Origin: Myxococcota bacterium
GTDB lineage: Bacteria > Myxococcota_A > UBA796
Assembly (NCBI GenBank): GCA_029251165.1
Contig: JAQXDW010000016.1
Span: forward strand, 62,001-126,000
Direction: 5' to 3'
DNA: 64,000 nt
The position numbers were made by a program, and so were the translations under genes. Under the pieces are notes generated by a model. The model was not told where the DNA came from, made no database searches, and worked only from the letters and a program-made list of their open reading frames with translations. Below, one piece after another: positions 8,935 through 18,245 of this stretch; position 1 is the stretch's first letter, and every line of letters starts with the position of its first letter.

Positions 8935-10626
8935 TCAGGGTACCACCACCGGGTCTGCGAGGCCGGGAACCGCCCAGACTCGCATGGCCGAATCCTCGTA
9001 GAACGGCTCTCCGAGCGCTCGCTTCAGCCCTCGGCGAAGCGGGCCGCGCTTCTTTGAGGGCCCCTCGCTGTAGAGAATGACGTAGTGAAAGCCACCAGCT
9101 TCCTCCTCGGTGTAGCGCTCCAGACCTCGAATGTCAGGATCACGACTGGCCTCCTCGATGAGGGCGAGCATCATGATCTCCCGCGCTGGCGGGGTGATGC
9201 CCATTCCCGAGCCCATGCCGCCGTCGACAGGCTGGCCGTGCCATGGGATGAAGCCGACCCGACTGTTGCGCAGCCAGGGACTGGGGAGCTGGAGAATTGG
9301 GTGGGTGCCCTCCAGCGCACCGAGTGAGACGAACAGGGCCGGCACCTCCGCCCGCCCCATCACCGCCCGCTGCCCGCCGTCTCTCAGGATCACTGCGCCC
9401 TCCACGAGCGACAGGGCCGCGACCACCACAGCCAAGACGCGGTGACGCAGCAGCACCGGCAGCACGACCGTCAGCGCAGCCACCGAGAGCGCCTGCCAGC
9501 GATAGGGCCACCAGAAGCGCTCAAAGCCCGGGAGGACGTCGAGCAGTGCACCGGGCAGCGGCACTCCGAGGGCGCCTCGCGTGCCATCCAGCAGGACTGG
9601 ACCGGCAGAGAGCACCGCAGCGATGAGTCCACAGGCCGCGACCAGCCGGATCCCGCGTTCGCCACGAGCCAGGGCAACAAGCAGCCCGGGAAGCACCAGC
9701 ATCGGCAGCCGCCAGGAGCGCTCCTCGCCAGAAGCCAGCGGACCGAAGAAGCCGAGCGGACGGATCGAGGCCCGGGTCTGCATCGCGACGGTGTCGTTGG
9801 TCTCGACCGCCGCCGAGATGACCTCGGGGCTGCTCGACAGCGCGGAGATCACCGGCAGGAGGAAGGGCGAGACCGCGACCAGGGCGATCCCGCCGGCCAG
9901 CAGCAGCGCGACGAGGTGCTCGCGAGAGGGACGAGACAGCGGGAGAGATAGCGCCAGCACAAGGAGCGCGAAGATGGCGTAGAACCAATACACCGCGCCC
10001 GCTGCCGCCAGGGCAAGGCCGGCGATGATCGCACGCGAGCGATCCGCCGGCGTCCGCCACAGCCCGGTCAGCGCGCCCATCCACACTGCCAGCGGTGCCC
10101 ACAGCCCCTGCTCTGGTCGACCGACCCCGGCCTCGACGAAGCCATACGGCGCACCGATCGCCACACACATCCCCAGCAGCGCCCCCGCGCGGGTTCCGCT
10201 CACCTGCCGACCCGCCCAGGCCCCGGCGAGTCCGTTGAGGCTGACGATGAGCAAGGCCGCGAGGTTGGTCGCCGGGATCGGATCGAGCAGGGCGAAGAAG
10301 GGAAAGATGAGGAGCTGCACCCCGTGGTTCCAGATCAGCAGCTGCACATCCTGGCCCGCCGGCCACATCAGCTCCGGGCGATGGTAGATCGGCTCGCCGG
10401 CCAGCAGAGACTGAGAGAATGCCCACGGCCAGTACATTCCCCCCTGGACGTCAGGCAGGTACAGCGGCTCCAGCAGGTGATCGGTGATCAGACCCGCTGC
10501 CGGCCAGGTCGCGAGCACCGTGAGGAGCACGGACAAGAGCACCCAGGCACCACAGGACGGGAGTCGGCGGAGGAGAGGCTTCAAGTCAGTCGATGATCGC
10601 AGAGACGATGGCCGGAATGGCTTCAC
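8935..10626 (-). CDS. Polytopic membrane protein, GT-C glycosyltransferase-like
   Basis: Up to 563 aa. GTG 10626 is the furthest start and overlaps the 3' end of the sir2 gene by 41 bp; a TTG at 10584, just past that stop, is an alternative, and neither has a convincing ribosome site. About ten to eleven hydrophobic segments follow a short basic N-terminus. The first extracytoplasmic loop has an Asp, a WPAG-like turn and an Asn, and the C-terminal soluble tail contains HPILQLPSPW and FHYVILYSEG. The same scheme is seen in the proteins at 42435 and 43976, so the three may be paralogues. The architecture suggests a GT-C transferase using lipid-linked sugar, but no catalytic motif is decisive. 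Confidence 0.7.
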   Translation of the reverse strand: MKPFRPSSLRSSTDLKPLLRRLPSCGAWVLLSVLLTVLATWPAAGLITDHLLEPLYLPDVQGGMYWPWAFSQSLLAGEPIYHRPELMWPAGQDVQLLIWNHGVQLLIFPFFALLDPIPATNLAALLIVSLNGLAGAWAGRQVSGTRAGALLGMCVAIGAPYGFVEAGVGRPEQGLWAPLAVWMGALTGLWRTPADRSRAIIAGLALAAAGAVYWFYAIFALLVLALSLPLSRPSREHLVALLLAGGIALVAVSPFLLPVISALSSSPEVISAAVETNDTVAMQTRASIRPLGFFGPLASGEERSWRLPMLVLPGLLVALARGERGIRLVAACGLIAAVLSAGPVLLDGTRGALGVPLPGALLDVLPGFERFWWPYRWQALSVAALTVVLPVLLRHRVLAVVVAALSLVEGAVILRDGGQRAVMGRAEVPALFVSLGALEGTHPILQLPSPWLRNSRVGFIPWHGQPVDGGMGSGMGITPPAREIMMLALIEEASRDPDIRGLERYTEEEAGGFHYVILYSEGPSKKRGPLRRGLKRALGEPFYEDSAMRVWAVPGLADPVVVP

Positions 10627-11398
10627 CAGACGCAGCGCACACCCATGCGCCGCGCGGAGATGCGGAGGCGCGCACGCTGAACGGATTGGCGCTGGGGTTG
10701 ACGTCGATGAGCACCGCGCCGTTGTCCTCAGCCGCCTCGACGCACTGGTGCGGCAGCGCGGTCGCTCCGGCAGTCCCGACGGTGATCAGCAGGTCACACT
10801 GTCGCGCCGCCGCGACCGCAGCGGCCGCCCGGAAGTGGACCTCGTCGTAGTACTCATCAAACCACAGGACGTGGGGCCGAGCGCGCGCGCCGCTGGGGGT
10901 AACCAGCCGAGACCAGACCGCATCATCGAGGGGCGTGTCGCGATCAAGCTCTGGAATCCCCTCCGGCATCGGGAACATGCCCGGCGTGCCATCGGCGGCT
11001 CGGATGAAGTCGGTGTTGCCGTGGATCTGAAAGGTCCGCGCGGGAGTGCTTCCCGCGCGAAGGTGCAGGCCGTCCACGTTCTGGGTCACCAGAGAGAACC
11101 GATCCCCAAGCGCCTGCTCGAGGCGGACAAGCGCCGCATGGGCCGCATTGGGCTGCGCGCGGTTGCAGATTGTTCTGCGGAACAGGTACCAGCGCCAGAT
11201 CTCACGGGGCTGCTGGAGGAAGGCTGCCCGGGTCGCCAGGTGCTCGGGGCGGTAGACCGTGCTGCCGATGGTCCAGTAGCCCTGCGGACCCCGGAACGTC
11301 GGGATGCCACTCTCCGCGCTGATTCCGGCACCAGTCAGGACAACCACCCGACCACCACGGACGCGCTCGAGCAGGTGGACAAAATCCCGAGTGTTCAT
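10586..11398 (-). CDS. Sir2 family NAD-dependent deacylase/ADP-ribosyltransferase, lacking zinc cysteines
   Basis: 270 aa from ATG 11398, chosen for GGAGG at ideal spacing; the frame is open further upstream without support. Sir2 motifs are clear: GAGIS (residues 23-27), GIPTFRG, TQNVDGLH (105-112) with catalytic His126 in IHGN, RPHVLWFDE (175-183), and a GTAG-type NAD-binding loop. The four zinc-binding cysteines that normally lie between the HG motif and RPHVVWFGE are all missing; that segment (about 127-174) contains no Cys. The protein therefore belongs to the zinc-less minority of sirtuins, whose activity can differ. Its 3' end overlaps the downstream membrane-protein gene. Confidence 0.88.
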   Translation of the reverse strand: MNTRDFVHLLERVRGGRVVVLTGAGISAESGIPTFRGPQGYWTIGSTVYRPEHLATRAAFLQQPREIWRWYLFRRTICNRAQPNAAHAALVRLEQALGDRFSLVTQNVDGLHLRAGSTPARTFQIHGNTDFIRAADGTPGMFPMPEGIPELDRDTPLDDAVWSRLVTPSGARARPHVLWFDEYYDEVHFRAAAAVAAARQCDLLITVGTAGATALPHQCVEAAEDNGAVLIDVNPSANPFSVRASASPRGAWVCAASGEAIPAIVSAIID

Positions 11399-11712
11399 GG
11401 TTGCCTCCGGAAGACCCGTCGAAGACCATAGCGCGCTGGCGGCAGCCCCCTCCAGGACACGCACCGCCCTGCACCCGCTCGCCCACCAGGGGCAATGCCC
11501 GCACGGCCTGCGCGCAGCAGTCGCTGAGCACTCCCGTGGCATCGTCCGCTCTCCAGCCACAGCCGGCGCATCAGACGTGTCCGCCGGGATGCGGGAGCGC
11601 ACACTCTTCCCCTGTGTTCAGCACAACCCGACCGCAGTCACGCCACCATGGGCGGTCGAGATCTCAGCCCCGCTGACGGAGCCGGGGAGGCTCCCCAGAT
11701 AGAGTGGGGGTC

Positions 11713-13236
11713 ATGCCTGTCGCTGTCCGCTACCTGCTGCTCTGGCTGACCCTCGCGGCAGGGCTCCTCGCGGTACGGGCGGGGCTGGCCCTGGCGGTGC
11801 CCATCGGCAGCGATGCCGCGCTGTGGGGACTGGCGGCGATGGAGGTCCGTCGGGGACTCATCCCCTCGGTCGCTCCAGGCTATCCGATCCTCGTGGCCCT
11901 GACTCCGGGGCCGACCTGGTGGAGCGGCGGGGTGGTCAGCGCGCTGTCCGCCGCTGGCGTGAGCACGGGCCTGCTGTGGCTGCTGCTCCGTCACGCTGTC
12001 CAGCGCTGGGTCGCCATCGGCCTCGCCGCTGCGCCGCTGCTGATGCCGGCCCTGCTGCTGATGTCCATCCAGCTCCAGCCCGACGCCCTCACCCAGCTCC
12101 TCCTGCTGGTCGTGATCGGAACCGGCCTGGCCTGGGATGCCCGCCCGGATCGTCGCCGCGCGGTGTGCTGGCTGCTGGCCGGGATCGCCCTTGCCCTCAC
12201 CCGAGAGCACGGCGTGATCGTGCTGCCCGCGATGCTGCTTGCCTTGATGCTTCGTGCCGGCCTGCCGGTGTGGGTGCCGCTGCTGGGCGCGGTCCTCGGC
12301 GGACTCGGGCTGTGGCTGGGGGCGGATGTCCTTCCGGACCGTCTCCGGGTGCCGCTCCAGAGCAGCCCGCTGGGGGCCGGCAAGCACCCCCTCCCCGAGT
12401 ACATGACCCACTTCCGCAACCATCGAGGCGCGCCGCTGCGCGAGGCCTGGATGGCGGGAGAGGGGCTGCGCTTCTGGAGCCTGATCGTCGGCGAGCTGCT
12501 GCGCCGGAGCGCAGAGAACCTCGCGGTGGTCCTGCTTGGAGCCATCGGCTTCCTCTGGAGTCGGCAGCGCAGCGGACTGGTCGCCCTCGCCCCGGCGGCC
12601 ACCCTGCTGTTCTTCTGGTCCCACGAGCGACACTCTGCGGTGCTCATTCCCGCTGCGCTGGTCGGCATCGGCCTGCTGCTTCGTGAGCTCCGGCGCCCCG
12701 TGCTCTTGGCGCTTCCGCTGGGGATCGTCCTCCTCGCACCGCTGAGAGAGGCGCCGCAGATCTGGGAGCGCCTCCAGGGCGCGGTTCGACATGCCCGAGA
12801 GCAGCACGATCTGGCGCGCTGGATGGCGGAGCAGCCCGGAGAGTGGATGCTCGGGGGACTGGACAACGAGCTGAACCTCTACCTCGGCTGGCCCCGCCAC
12901 GTTCCGATCCTCGCCCAGCGCTGTGCACAGGTCACCTGGGATGCCGCAGGCTGGCGCACGCTGTGGGTCGCGCCGGTTGGGCTGATGCCGCCGCCGATGG
13001 TTCCGCTCCAGCAGCATGGACACCTCGCCCTCTGGCGCCTTGAGCCGCCGGAGGACACACCGCGCCCCTGCCAGGACAGTCCCCTCCCCCGCGGGCCGCT
13101 GTATGCCACCGGCAGCGAGGCGGTGCAGCTGGAGGGGGGCTGCTCTGGCGACGTCGACGCGGCCAGCCTGCGCGGCTGGACGATCTGCCCCCAGCGTCCG
13201 CAGCCGGGTGGCGCCCCAGCAGCAGCGGGGCGATAA
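11713..13236 (+). CDS. Polytopic membrane protein, GT-C/ArnT-like glycosyltransferase candidate
   Basis: 507 aa from ATG 11713, which has GGGGG upstream; a GTG at 11704 is possible. The N-terminus is a hydrophobic anchor followed by GSDAALWGLAAMEVRRGL, reminiscent of the Asp-containing first periplasmic loop of GT-C/PMT-family enzymes, and by PGYPILVAL. About ten transmembrane segments are seen, with TREHGVIVLP in the middle, resembling the RxHG-type motif of ArnT-like proteins. The C-terminal 120 residues are soluble. It diverges from sir2 and stands alone. A sugar transfer role at the membrane is inference from topology and loop motifs. Confidence 0.7.
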   Translation: MPVAVRYLLLWLTLAAGLLAVRAGLALAVPIGSDAALWGLAAMEVRRGLIPSVAPGYPILVALTPGPTWWSGGVVSALSAAGVSTGLLWLLLRHAVQRWVAIGLAAAPLLMPALLLMSIQLQPDALTQLLLLVVIGTGLAWDARPDRRRAVCWLLAGIALALTREHGVIVLPAMLLALMLRAGLPVWVPLLGAVLGGLGLWLGADVLPDRLRVPLQSSPLGAGKHPLPEYMTHFRNHRGAPLREAWMAGEGLRFWSLIVGELLRRSAENLAVVLLGAIGFLWSRQRSGLVALAPAATLLFFWSHERHSAVLIPAALVGIGLLLRELRRPVLLALPLGIVLLAPLREAPQIWERLQGAVRHAREQHDLARWMAEQPGEWMLGGLDNELNLYLGWPRHVPILAQRCAQVTWDAAGWRTLWVAPVGLMPPPMVPLQQHGHLALWRLEPPEDTPRPCQDSPLPRGPLYATGSEAVQLEGGCSGDVDAASLRGWTICPQRPQPGGAPAAAGR

Positions 13237-13337
13237 CGGTCCAGCGGGGCTTATTACGGTCTCCACACGAAGTTATCACAGCATGAACCTTGAAGTTCAG
13301 CACATAAGAAGCACATGATCTCACCAATGAGGTCAAC

Positions 13338-14618
13338 ATGGTGATGTGGCTTGTCCTGGCGTGTGGGAACAAGCCCGCAGCCCTCCCCGTGCGCTTTGAG
13401 GACTGTGAGACGGCAGGCTGCCGCGAGGCATGGATCCTCCATCCCGACCATCAGGATCCGACCCTCCAGGCCGCCGCGCTCCAGACCGTCACGCGGCCCG
13501 AGGAGCGCATCGGCCTGGTGCAGCAGATCCTCGACATCAACCCCCAGCAGCCACCCGAGATCTGCAACCAGCTCCCTGCCGGAGATGCTCGGCTCTACTG
13601 CGAGCGAATCCAGGCGCGCCCCCACCTCACGGAGAAGCCGCCGCAGCGCAGCGCGAGCAAAGCACGGCCCGGCGGCGGTCCGAGCAACACGGAGCTCGGC
13701 GGTCTCCCGGGCGGCGGATTCGTCGCATCGCTCACGCCGCAGGACGGCGGCTGCGAGGATGCCACGGACGTCCGCGCCTGTCGCTCTCAAGAGGCTCTTG
13801 AGCTGGCGGGGGCGGGTCGGCTGGAGGCCGCCGCGCGCAGCTGCCTTGCGGTCGAGGCCGGCCGCTGGCGCGGAGAGTGCATGTTCTCCACCGCTGAGGC
13901 GAGCCTGAGCCGCGGCACGCCGTATGCCCAAGCCTTCCAGCTGTGCATGGCTGCCGAGCCGTTCTCCCAGCAGTGCCACAACCACCTCCTCTCCGCGATG
14001 GCGCTGCAGGCTCCGGGCGCCACCTCCCCGGCCCACGCCTGGAACCCAACCATCAACCGCGCCGAGCAGATCGCGGAGGCATGGGAAGCCGTCGACTCCG
14101 GACTCGGAGCACTGCTGGTCGATCGGTTCTGGTCTGAGGCCGTGCGGCTGAGCTACCTGGAGCAGCCGGTGGTCGGTGATCCCTTCGACCACCTCCCTCC
14201 CGCTGCCCGACCCCACATCCGCGCGGCCATCGCCTGGAATGTCGTGGTGACTCCCGGCGCCACTGCCCGGAGCATCGAGGAGTGGGTGGTGCTGGCGGAT
14301 GCGGCCAGCGCGCGACGTGCCGCGTCAGAGACGACCCCGCTCACTGCGCGCGTCCGCAAGCACATGCGGCTGTGGATCCAAGACCACTGGGCCACCGATC
14401 AGCCAGGAGATGCCAACATCGCGGCGACCTACTACTTCGGCACCGCTCGGCGGCCGCTCGCGGAGGATCCCGACGTCGACCTGCAGCTCTGCCTCTTAGA
14501 GGCCCTCGTCCGGCAGCCTGGCATGCGCGCTGCGCTGTTTGTGGAGGCCACAGCCAGTGAGGCGTCAGAGGTCGCCTGGAGCGCACAGCGTCTTCAGAAG
14601 ACCCTCCGCCGGAGGTGA
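13338..14618 (+). CDS. Secreted lipoprotein of unknown function
   Basis: 426 aa. A very short signal (VMWLVLAC) ends in a lipobox; the second ATG at 13344 would also serve. The mature protein is Ala- and Cys-rich, with about a dozen Cys, and after a Pro/Gly-rich linker (about 110-130) has a helical region with Ala-rich pairs resembling TPR/Sel1-like helices (QEALELAGAGRLEAAARSC, YAQAFQLCMAAEPFSQQC). No named family recognised. The 101 bp in front is more AT-rich than its surroundings and probably holds its promoter, though no clear -35/-10 could be assigned. Confidence 0.7.
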   Translation: MVMWLVLACGNKPAALPVRFEDCETAGCREAWILHPDHQDPTLQAAALQTVTRPEERIGLVQQILDINPQQPPEICNQLPAGDARLYCERIQARPHLTEKPPQRSASKARPGGGPSNTELGGLPGGGFVASLTPQDGGCEDATDVRACRSQEALELAGAGRLEAAARSCLAVEAGRWRGECMFSTAEASLSRGTPYAQAFQLCMAAEPFSQQCHNHLLSAMALQAPGATSPAHAWNPTINRAEQIAEAWEAVDSGLGALLVDRFWSEAVRLSYLEQPVVGDPFDHLPPAARPHIRAAIAWNVVVTPGATARSIEEWVVLADAASARRAASETTPLTARVRKHMRLWIQDHWATDQPGDANIAATYYFGTARRPLAEDPDVDLQLCLLEALVRQPGMRAALFVEATASEASEVAWSAQRLQKTLRRR

Positions 14619-14627
14619 GCGCACCTC
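14612..14627. terminator. Hairpin at convergent gene ends
   Basis: A perfect six-base stem with four-base loop (GAGGTG, AGCG, CACCTC) spans the stop codons of the lipoprotein gene and of endonuclease V, which converge here. There is no T-tract, so an intrinsic terminator in the strict sense is doubtful. Confidence 0.3.
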
Positions 14628-15315
14628 AGCGCACGCGCCCCTCGTCGCGGAGCTGCCGGGTGCGGATGTCGGCCTCTCGGATCGGCGCGATGATCCGCCA
14701 CTCGCTGCGCATCATGCTGGCGAGTCCGACCGCCGCGCGCACGCTGCAGCGGTGTCCTGGTGAGACAAACACCGGCTTGACCCCCGCGCTGGTTCGCAGG
14801 ACGCCGCCGATGGTCTTTCCCGCCTCGGACCGCAATCGGGTCCAGCGGCCGGGCTCATTGCCTGGCATGGCATACGAGCCGATCAGCCGCTTCTTGGCGA
14901 CCCCGACGGTGGCGATGTCAAACGTCAGCCCGAGCTGACAGGCGAGCCCAAAGCCACGGGGATGGGCGATGCCCTGACCGTCGATAAACAGCACGTCCGG
15001 GCGCGTCTTGAGGCGCTCCAAGACGCTCCGGAGGCAGGCCCCCTCTCGCAGCGCAAAGAGACCGGGGACGTACTCATACGGCGGCGGTCCAGACCACGTG
15101 GCGAGCTCCACAATGCGATGACTCGACGCCTCCATGACCACCGCCACGGCGTACGCCATGTCCGGACCGGTCTTGCTGTACGCGACGTCCACACCCGCGA
15201 CCAGCGGGGCTGGGTCGGGAGCGCCGCCGAGCCTGATGTCTGCTGCGAGGGCACGCTGGACCGCCTTGAAGTCCTCAGGCTCCTGCGGCAGGTTCAGCGC
15301 CCGGCGGATCCTCAC
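14626..15315 (-). CDS. nfi: Endonuclease V (deoxyinosine 3' endonuclease)
   Basis: 229 aa. It repairs deaminated adenine by nicking one base 3' of deoxyinosine in DNA or inosine in RNA. Family motifs occur in order: GVDVAY with the metal-binding Asp, PPYEYVPGLFALREG with the PYxP loop and Glu, FIDGQGIAHPRGFGLA with the second Asp and the HPR stretch, VAKKRLIG, and VSPGH near the end. The GTG start at 15315 overlaps the stop of the upstream DUF4920 gene in a GTGA arrangement, so translation is probably coupled. Length matches the family. Confidence 0.95.
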   Translation of the reverse strand: MRIRRALNLPQEPEDFKAVQRALAADIRLGGAPDPAPLVAGVDVAYSKTGPDMAYAVAVVMEASSHRIVELATWSGPPPYEYVPGLFALREGACLRSVLERLKTRPDVLFIDGQGIAHPRGFGLACQLGLTFDIATVGVAKKRLIGSYAMPGNEPGRWTRLRSEAGKTIGGVLRTSAGVKPVFVSPGHRCSVRAAVGLASMMRSEWRIIAPIREADIRTRQLRDEGRVR

Positions 15316-15875
15316 CCCTCAGCCTTCATCATCGCCACGCCGGTCGCGTTCAGCTCGTACACGGTGTTGCCCGTCGCCTGCTTCTCCGGCATGTCCGCAG
15401 TGTTCTGGGACTCGCTCTCGAGGTGCGCGACGAACTCCGGGTCGATCTCCTTGGCGACCAGGGTGCCCTCGATGCGACAGGTCGCGCCGGTGCCGCCCTT
15501 GTCCACCGCGAAGCCATGATCCTTCATCAGCACCCGCATGGTGGTGGTGTCATCGGTGATCACCATCCAGCAGCCGGCCTTCTGGCAGACATCGGTCACC
15601 CGCCCCTCGACGAGGACGTTCTGATCAACGTACTTCGCTGGCTCACCGAGCAGCTCCGCAGCGGTCAGGGCGTCGGAGAGGGTGAACTCGGAGCCGTAGT
15701 GGGTCCACTCGCCAGCCTTCGCCTCCGCAGGCGCAGCGGGCGCAGCGGGCTCAGCGGGCTCAGCAGGGACCGCTGGAGCCTCCAGAGCGGGCGCCTCAGC
15801 GGCAGGGGCTGCGGGCTCGCTGTCACAGCCAAGGAAGGGAAGAATGAGCAGAGATGCGATCAAGGGGACCTCCAT
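15312..15875 (-). CDS. DUF4920-like lipoprotein
   Basis: 187 aa from ATG 15875. A TTG at 15863, five bases after GGAGG, is an alternative that keeps the lipobox (LPFLGC). The mature part begins with about 35 residues made almost only of Ala, Pro and Glu, a flexible tether. The following domain, with VEGRVTDVCQKAGCWMVI, TMRVLMKDHGFAV and CRIEGTLVAKEI, matches DUF4920, an OB-like fold whose conserved CQxxGCW motif suggests metal or thiol chemistry. A periplasmic outer-surface protein is likely. It is translationally coupled to endonuclease V although no functional link is obvious. Confidence 0.8.
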   Translation of the reverse strand: MEVPLIASLLILPFLGCDSEPAAPAAEAPALEAPAVPAEPAEPAAPAAPAEAKAGEWTHYGSEFTLSDALTAAELLGEPAKYVDQNVLVEGRVTDVCQKAGCWMVITDDTTTMRVLMKDHGFAVDKGGTGATCRIEGTLVAKEIDPEFVAHLESESQNTADMPEKQATGNTVYELNATGVAMMKAEG

Positions 15876-15920
15876 TTCGGAGCACTGTATCGCCATCTCT
15901 GGCTCGAAGAGCAACGCCAA

Positions 15921-16751
15921 TCAGATCAAATCTGAAAACCGATCCCGGTGGTGGTGAAAAACGGAGTACCCGATCAGCAGCGCAAACACCGCGACCATCG
16001 TAATGATCAAAAAATCGTGGGGGTGGGGCAGCTCGTTGTTGAGGATCAGCTCGCGGTAGACGCCGACGAGGTGCGCGAGCGGGTTGACCTGGAGAAGCAG
16101 ATTGAAGCGCTTGGGGTAGGTCGAGGCGGGGTAAAAGATCGGCGTGAGGAACATGCCCATCAGCAGGACAGCATCCACCCAGTGCAGGGTGTCGCGGAAG
16201 TAGATGCTCGCGCACGACAGCAGCATGCCAACGCCCAGCACCATGGCGGCCTGGATCGCCATCACCACCGGAACCAACAGAAGATGCCAGGACGGGCTCC
16301 CGCCCATCATCAGGATCGCGCCCAGCAGGACCAGCAGCCGAATGACCTGGTTGAGCACCGCGCTTGCGATGACGTGTCCGGGCAACACGATGACCGGAAA
16401 GTTCACCTTCTTGACGAGGTGGCTGTGCTCGATGACCACCGAGGAGCAGCGAGAGAGGCCGTCCGAGAGCGCCATCCAGGTGACCATGCCGCAGAACAGA
16501 AAAAGCGCATAATTCGCCGCACCGCTGCCCTCGTCGATCTTCACACCGATGAGGGCGTGGAAGACGAAGGTGTAGGTGAGCAGCTCAAACAGCGGGGTGA
16601 TCACGGTCCAGAAGAAGCCGATGCTGCTGCCGAGGTAGCGGTGCCGCAGATCGCGGACGACAAAGTCCCACAGCAAGCGCCGGTGTCGCCACAGCTCTCC
16701 AAGTCCGCCAGAAGCATGGCCAGGCTCGGTCTCGGGTCCGATCGTCTGCAC
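15921..16751 (-). CDS. ABC-2 type transporter permease, polysaccharide/O-antigen exporter-like
   Basis: 276 aa from GTG 16751, with AGGAGA upstream. Six hydrophobic segments, preceded by LLWDFVVRDLRHRYLGSSIGFFWTVITPL, the conserved amphipathic/cytoplasmic motif of Wzm/KpsM/TagG permeases. The protein would pair with a Wzt-like ATPase to move a lipid-linked polysaccharide across the inner membrane. No ATPase gene is adjacent or elsewhere in the window, so it is an orphan here. The gene lies 27 bp downstream of the patatin gene on the same strand. Confidence 0.88.
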   Translation of the reverse strand: MQTIGPETEPGHASGGLGELWRHRRLLWDFVVRDLRHRYLGSSIGFFWTVITPLFELLTYTFVFHALIGVKIDEGSGAANYALFLFCGMVTWMALSDGLSRCSSVVIEHSHLVKKVNFPVIVLPGHVIASAVLNQVIRLLVLLGAILMMGGSPSWHLLLVPVVMAIQAAMVLGVGMLLSCASIYFRDTLHWVDAVLLMGMFLTPIFYPASTYPKRFNLLLQVNPLAHLVGVYRELILNNELPHPHDFLIITMVAVFALLIGYSVFHHHRDRFSDLI

Positions 16752-16778
16752 AGCTCTCCTTAGACGCTGCCGAACAGT

Positions 16779-18245
16779 CTACCGGGACAGGCCGCCGGTG
16801 TGCCCATCAGCGGAAGAGATCCGGGGGGCTACCGGAGAGCGCAGGACCGGATGGGAGGCGCACATCGCCTTGATGAACGGCATCAGCGGGGTCAGCTCCT
16901 CAGTGGTCCAGGACATCGCGGAGGTCACCTGGCGGACAGTGGGCACGACGCTGGCTGGAGAGAGCACCCGCTCCAGCGGGACGTAGAGATCCATGTAGGG
17001 ACGCTGGGCCTTCAGGGTGCGCGCGGCGATCTGCTGGATGGGGTACCAGATGAGGCTGCGGGGCCGGGGAACGAAGCAGTCCATTGCGAGGATGAACGGA
17101 TTGCGGCGGGTGAGACGCCCATCCATCACCTCATCAAAGGCAGGCTTTGCAGGAACATTGTTCACCATTCCGCCTTCTCCGAGGCGGGTGATGCCGTGCT
17201 CGGCATACAGCCCATCGAGCAGTCGCTTCATCCGGGGGTCGTCGCGGAGGACGTCATAGTGAATGAGTCCCGGTACCGCTGAAGAGAAGCCCGCAGCATC
17301 CAGCGCGTCGGCGTCCATGGTCATCGAGTCCCGACCAAACACGACCTCGCGCAGGGCGTCAGGGTTCTCGACAAATTCACCCATCAGTCCGACGAAGCCC
17401 TGGAGACGCCGCAGCTTGGAGGCCCGGAAGATGCCGCCGGGACGGACCACGTCGTCGAGGTAGTGCTCGTAGTACGACAGGTCGTGCTTGAGGCCCTCAA
17501 TCTTGATGCCGGTCGCCACAATCAGCAGCGGAATCTCAGCGTTGCGGAAGGTGATCGGCTCGCCCTCGGGCGTCAGCATCATCGAGCCGAGGGACCGACG
17601 GAGGTAGAGGCGCAGGGTGGCGGGCACCCCATAGCGGCTGGAGACGTTGAGCACCTCGAAGACGTTGTTCCAGCGCAGTCGGCGAGCGGCCTCGATGACC
17701 GGGAGGCTGTCATAGACCTCGCGGCGAGCCCGAAACAGGCTGGCGAGAGAGCCGATAGAGGTGCCGGACAGGAGGCGGGGCTGGATGCCGTTGCGGTGCA
17801 GCAGCGCGAACGCGCCGCCATAGCCATAGCCGCTGCCCCCGCCCCCGCCAGAGACGACAACCAGCTGACGGTTGCAGATCTCCTCCTCCAGCGAGTCGCG
17901 GTCGAGGGGAAAGTGCTCCAGGATTCGCTCGCGCTGCCGGATGGTGATCTCGGTCAGCTCGGGCAGCAGCCGCATGACGCCGCGCAGCGGATGCTCGTCG
18001 GCCCGGATTCGGGGCTTCAGCGTCGTCTGAACCCACCAGCGGTGTCGAGCGAGGGCCTCAGAGAGGTCGACATCGACCCCGTCGATGCTGCGGACAAGGG
18101 TCAGCCGGGCAAACGACAGCGCGTATCGAACCGCATCGACCGCATCCTGCGGCAGCGCACCGGGCTCCTGGATCACCCGCTGCACGAGCTGCTCCTCCAG
18201 AGAGGTCAGCGGCTTGCGGATGTCGAGGCGGTCGCGGTGACTCAT
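16779..18245 (-). CDS. Patatin-like phospholipase with Glu in place of the catalytic Asp
   Basis: 488 aa from ATG 18245; a TTG at 18254 is the upstream alternative. The patatin core begins about residue 128: glycine-rich oxyanion segment SGGGGGSGYGYGG (132-144), nucleophile elbow GTSIG with Ser163, and the second catalytic element. The last normally reads DG[GA] but here reads GEGGMVNNVPA, so the dyad would be Ser-Glu. The first 125 residues are helical and unassigned, and the C-terminus extends about 100 residues past the core. It probably acts on acyl-lipids at the membrane, in line with bacterial patatins; activity with Glu is uncertain. Confidence 0.85.
   Translation of the reverse strand: MSHRDRLDIRKPLTSLEEQLVQRVIQEPGALPQDAVDAVRYALSFARLTLVRSIDGVDVDLSEALARHRWWVQTTLKPRIRADEHPLRGVMRLLPELTEITIRQRERILEHFPLDRDSLEEEICNRQLVVVSGGGGGSGYGYGGAFALLHRNGIQPRLLSGTSIGSLASLFRARREVYDSLPVIEAARRLRWNNVFEVLNVSSRYGVPATLRLYLRRSLGSMMLTPEGEPITFRNAEIPLLIVATGIKIEGLKHDLSYYEHYLDDVVRPGGIFRASKLRRLQGFVGLMGEFVENPDALREVVFGRDSMTMDADALDAAGFSSAVPGLIHYDVLRDDPRMKRLLDGLYAEHGITRLGEGGMVNNVPAKPAFDEVMDGRLTRRNPFILAMDCFVPRPRSLIWYPIQQIAARTLKAQRPYMDLYVPLERVLSPASVVPTVRQVTSAMSWTTEELTPLMPFIKAMCASHPVLRSPVAPRISSADGHTGGLSR

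Noticed and set aside
11638-13266. Open frame of 542 codons on the minus strand opposite the GT-C-like gene
   Set aside because: It is Gln/Arg/His-rich with no recognisable domain, while the plus strand has clear transmembrane segments and a ribosome site.
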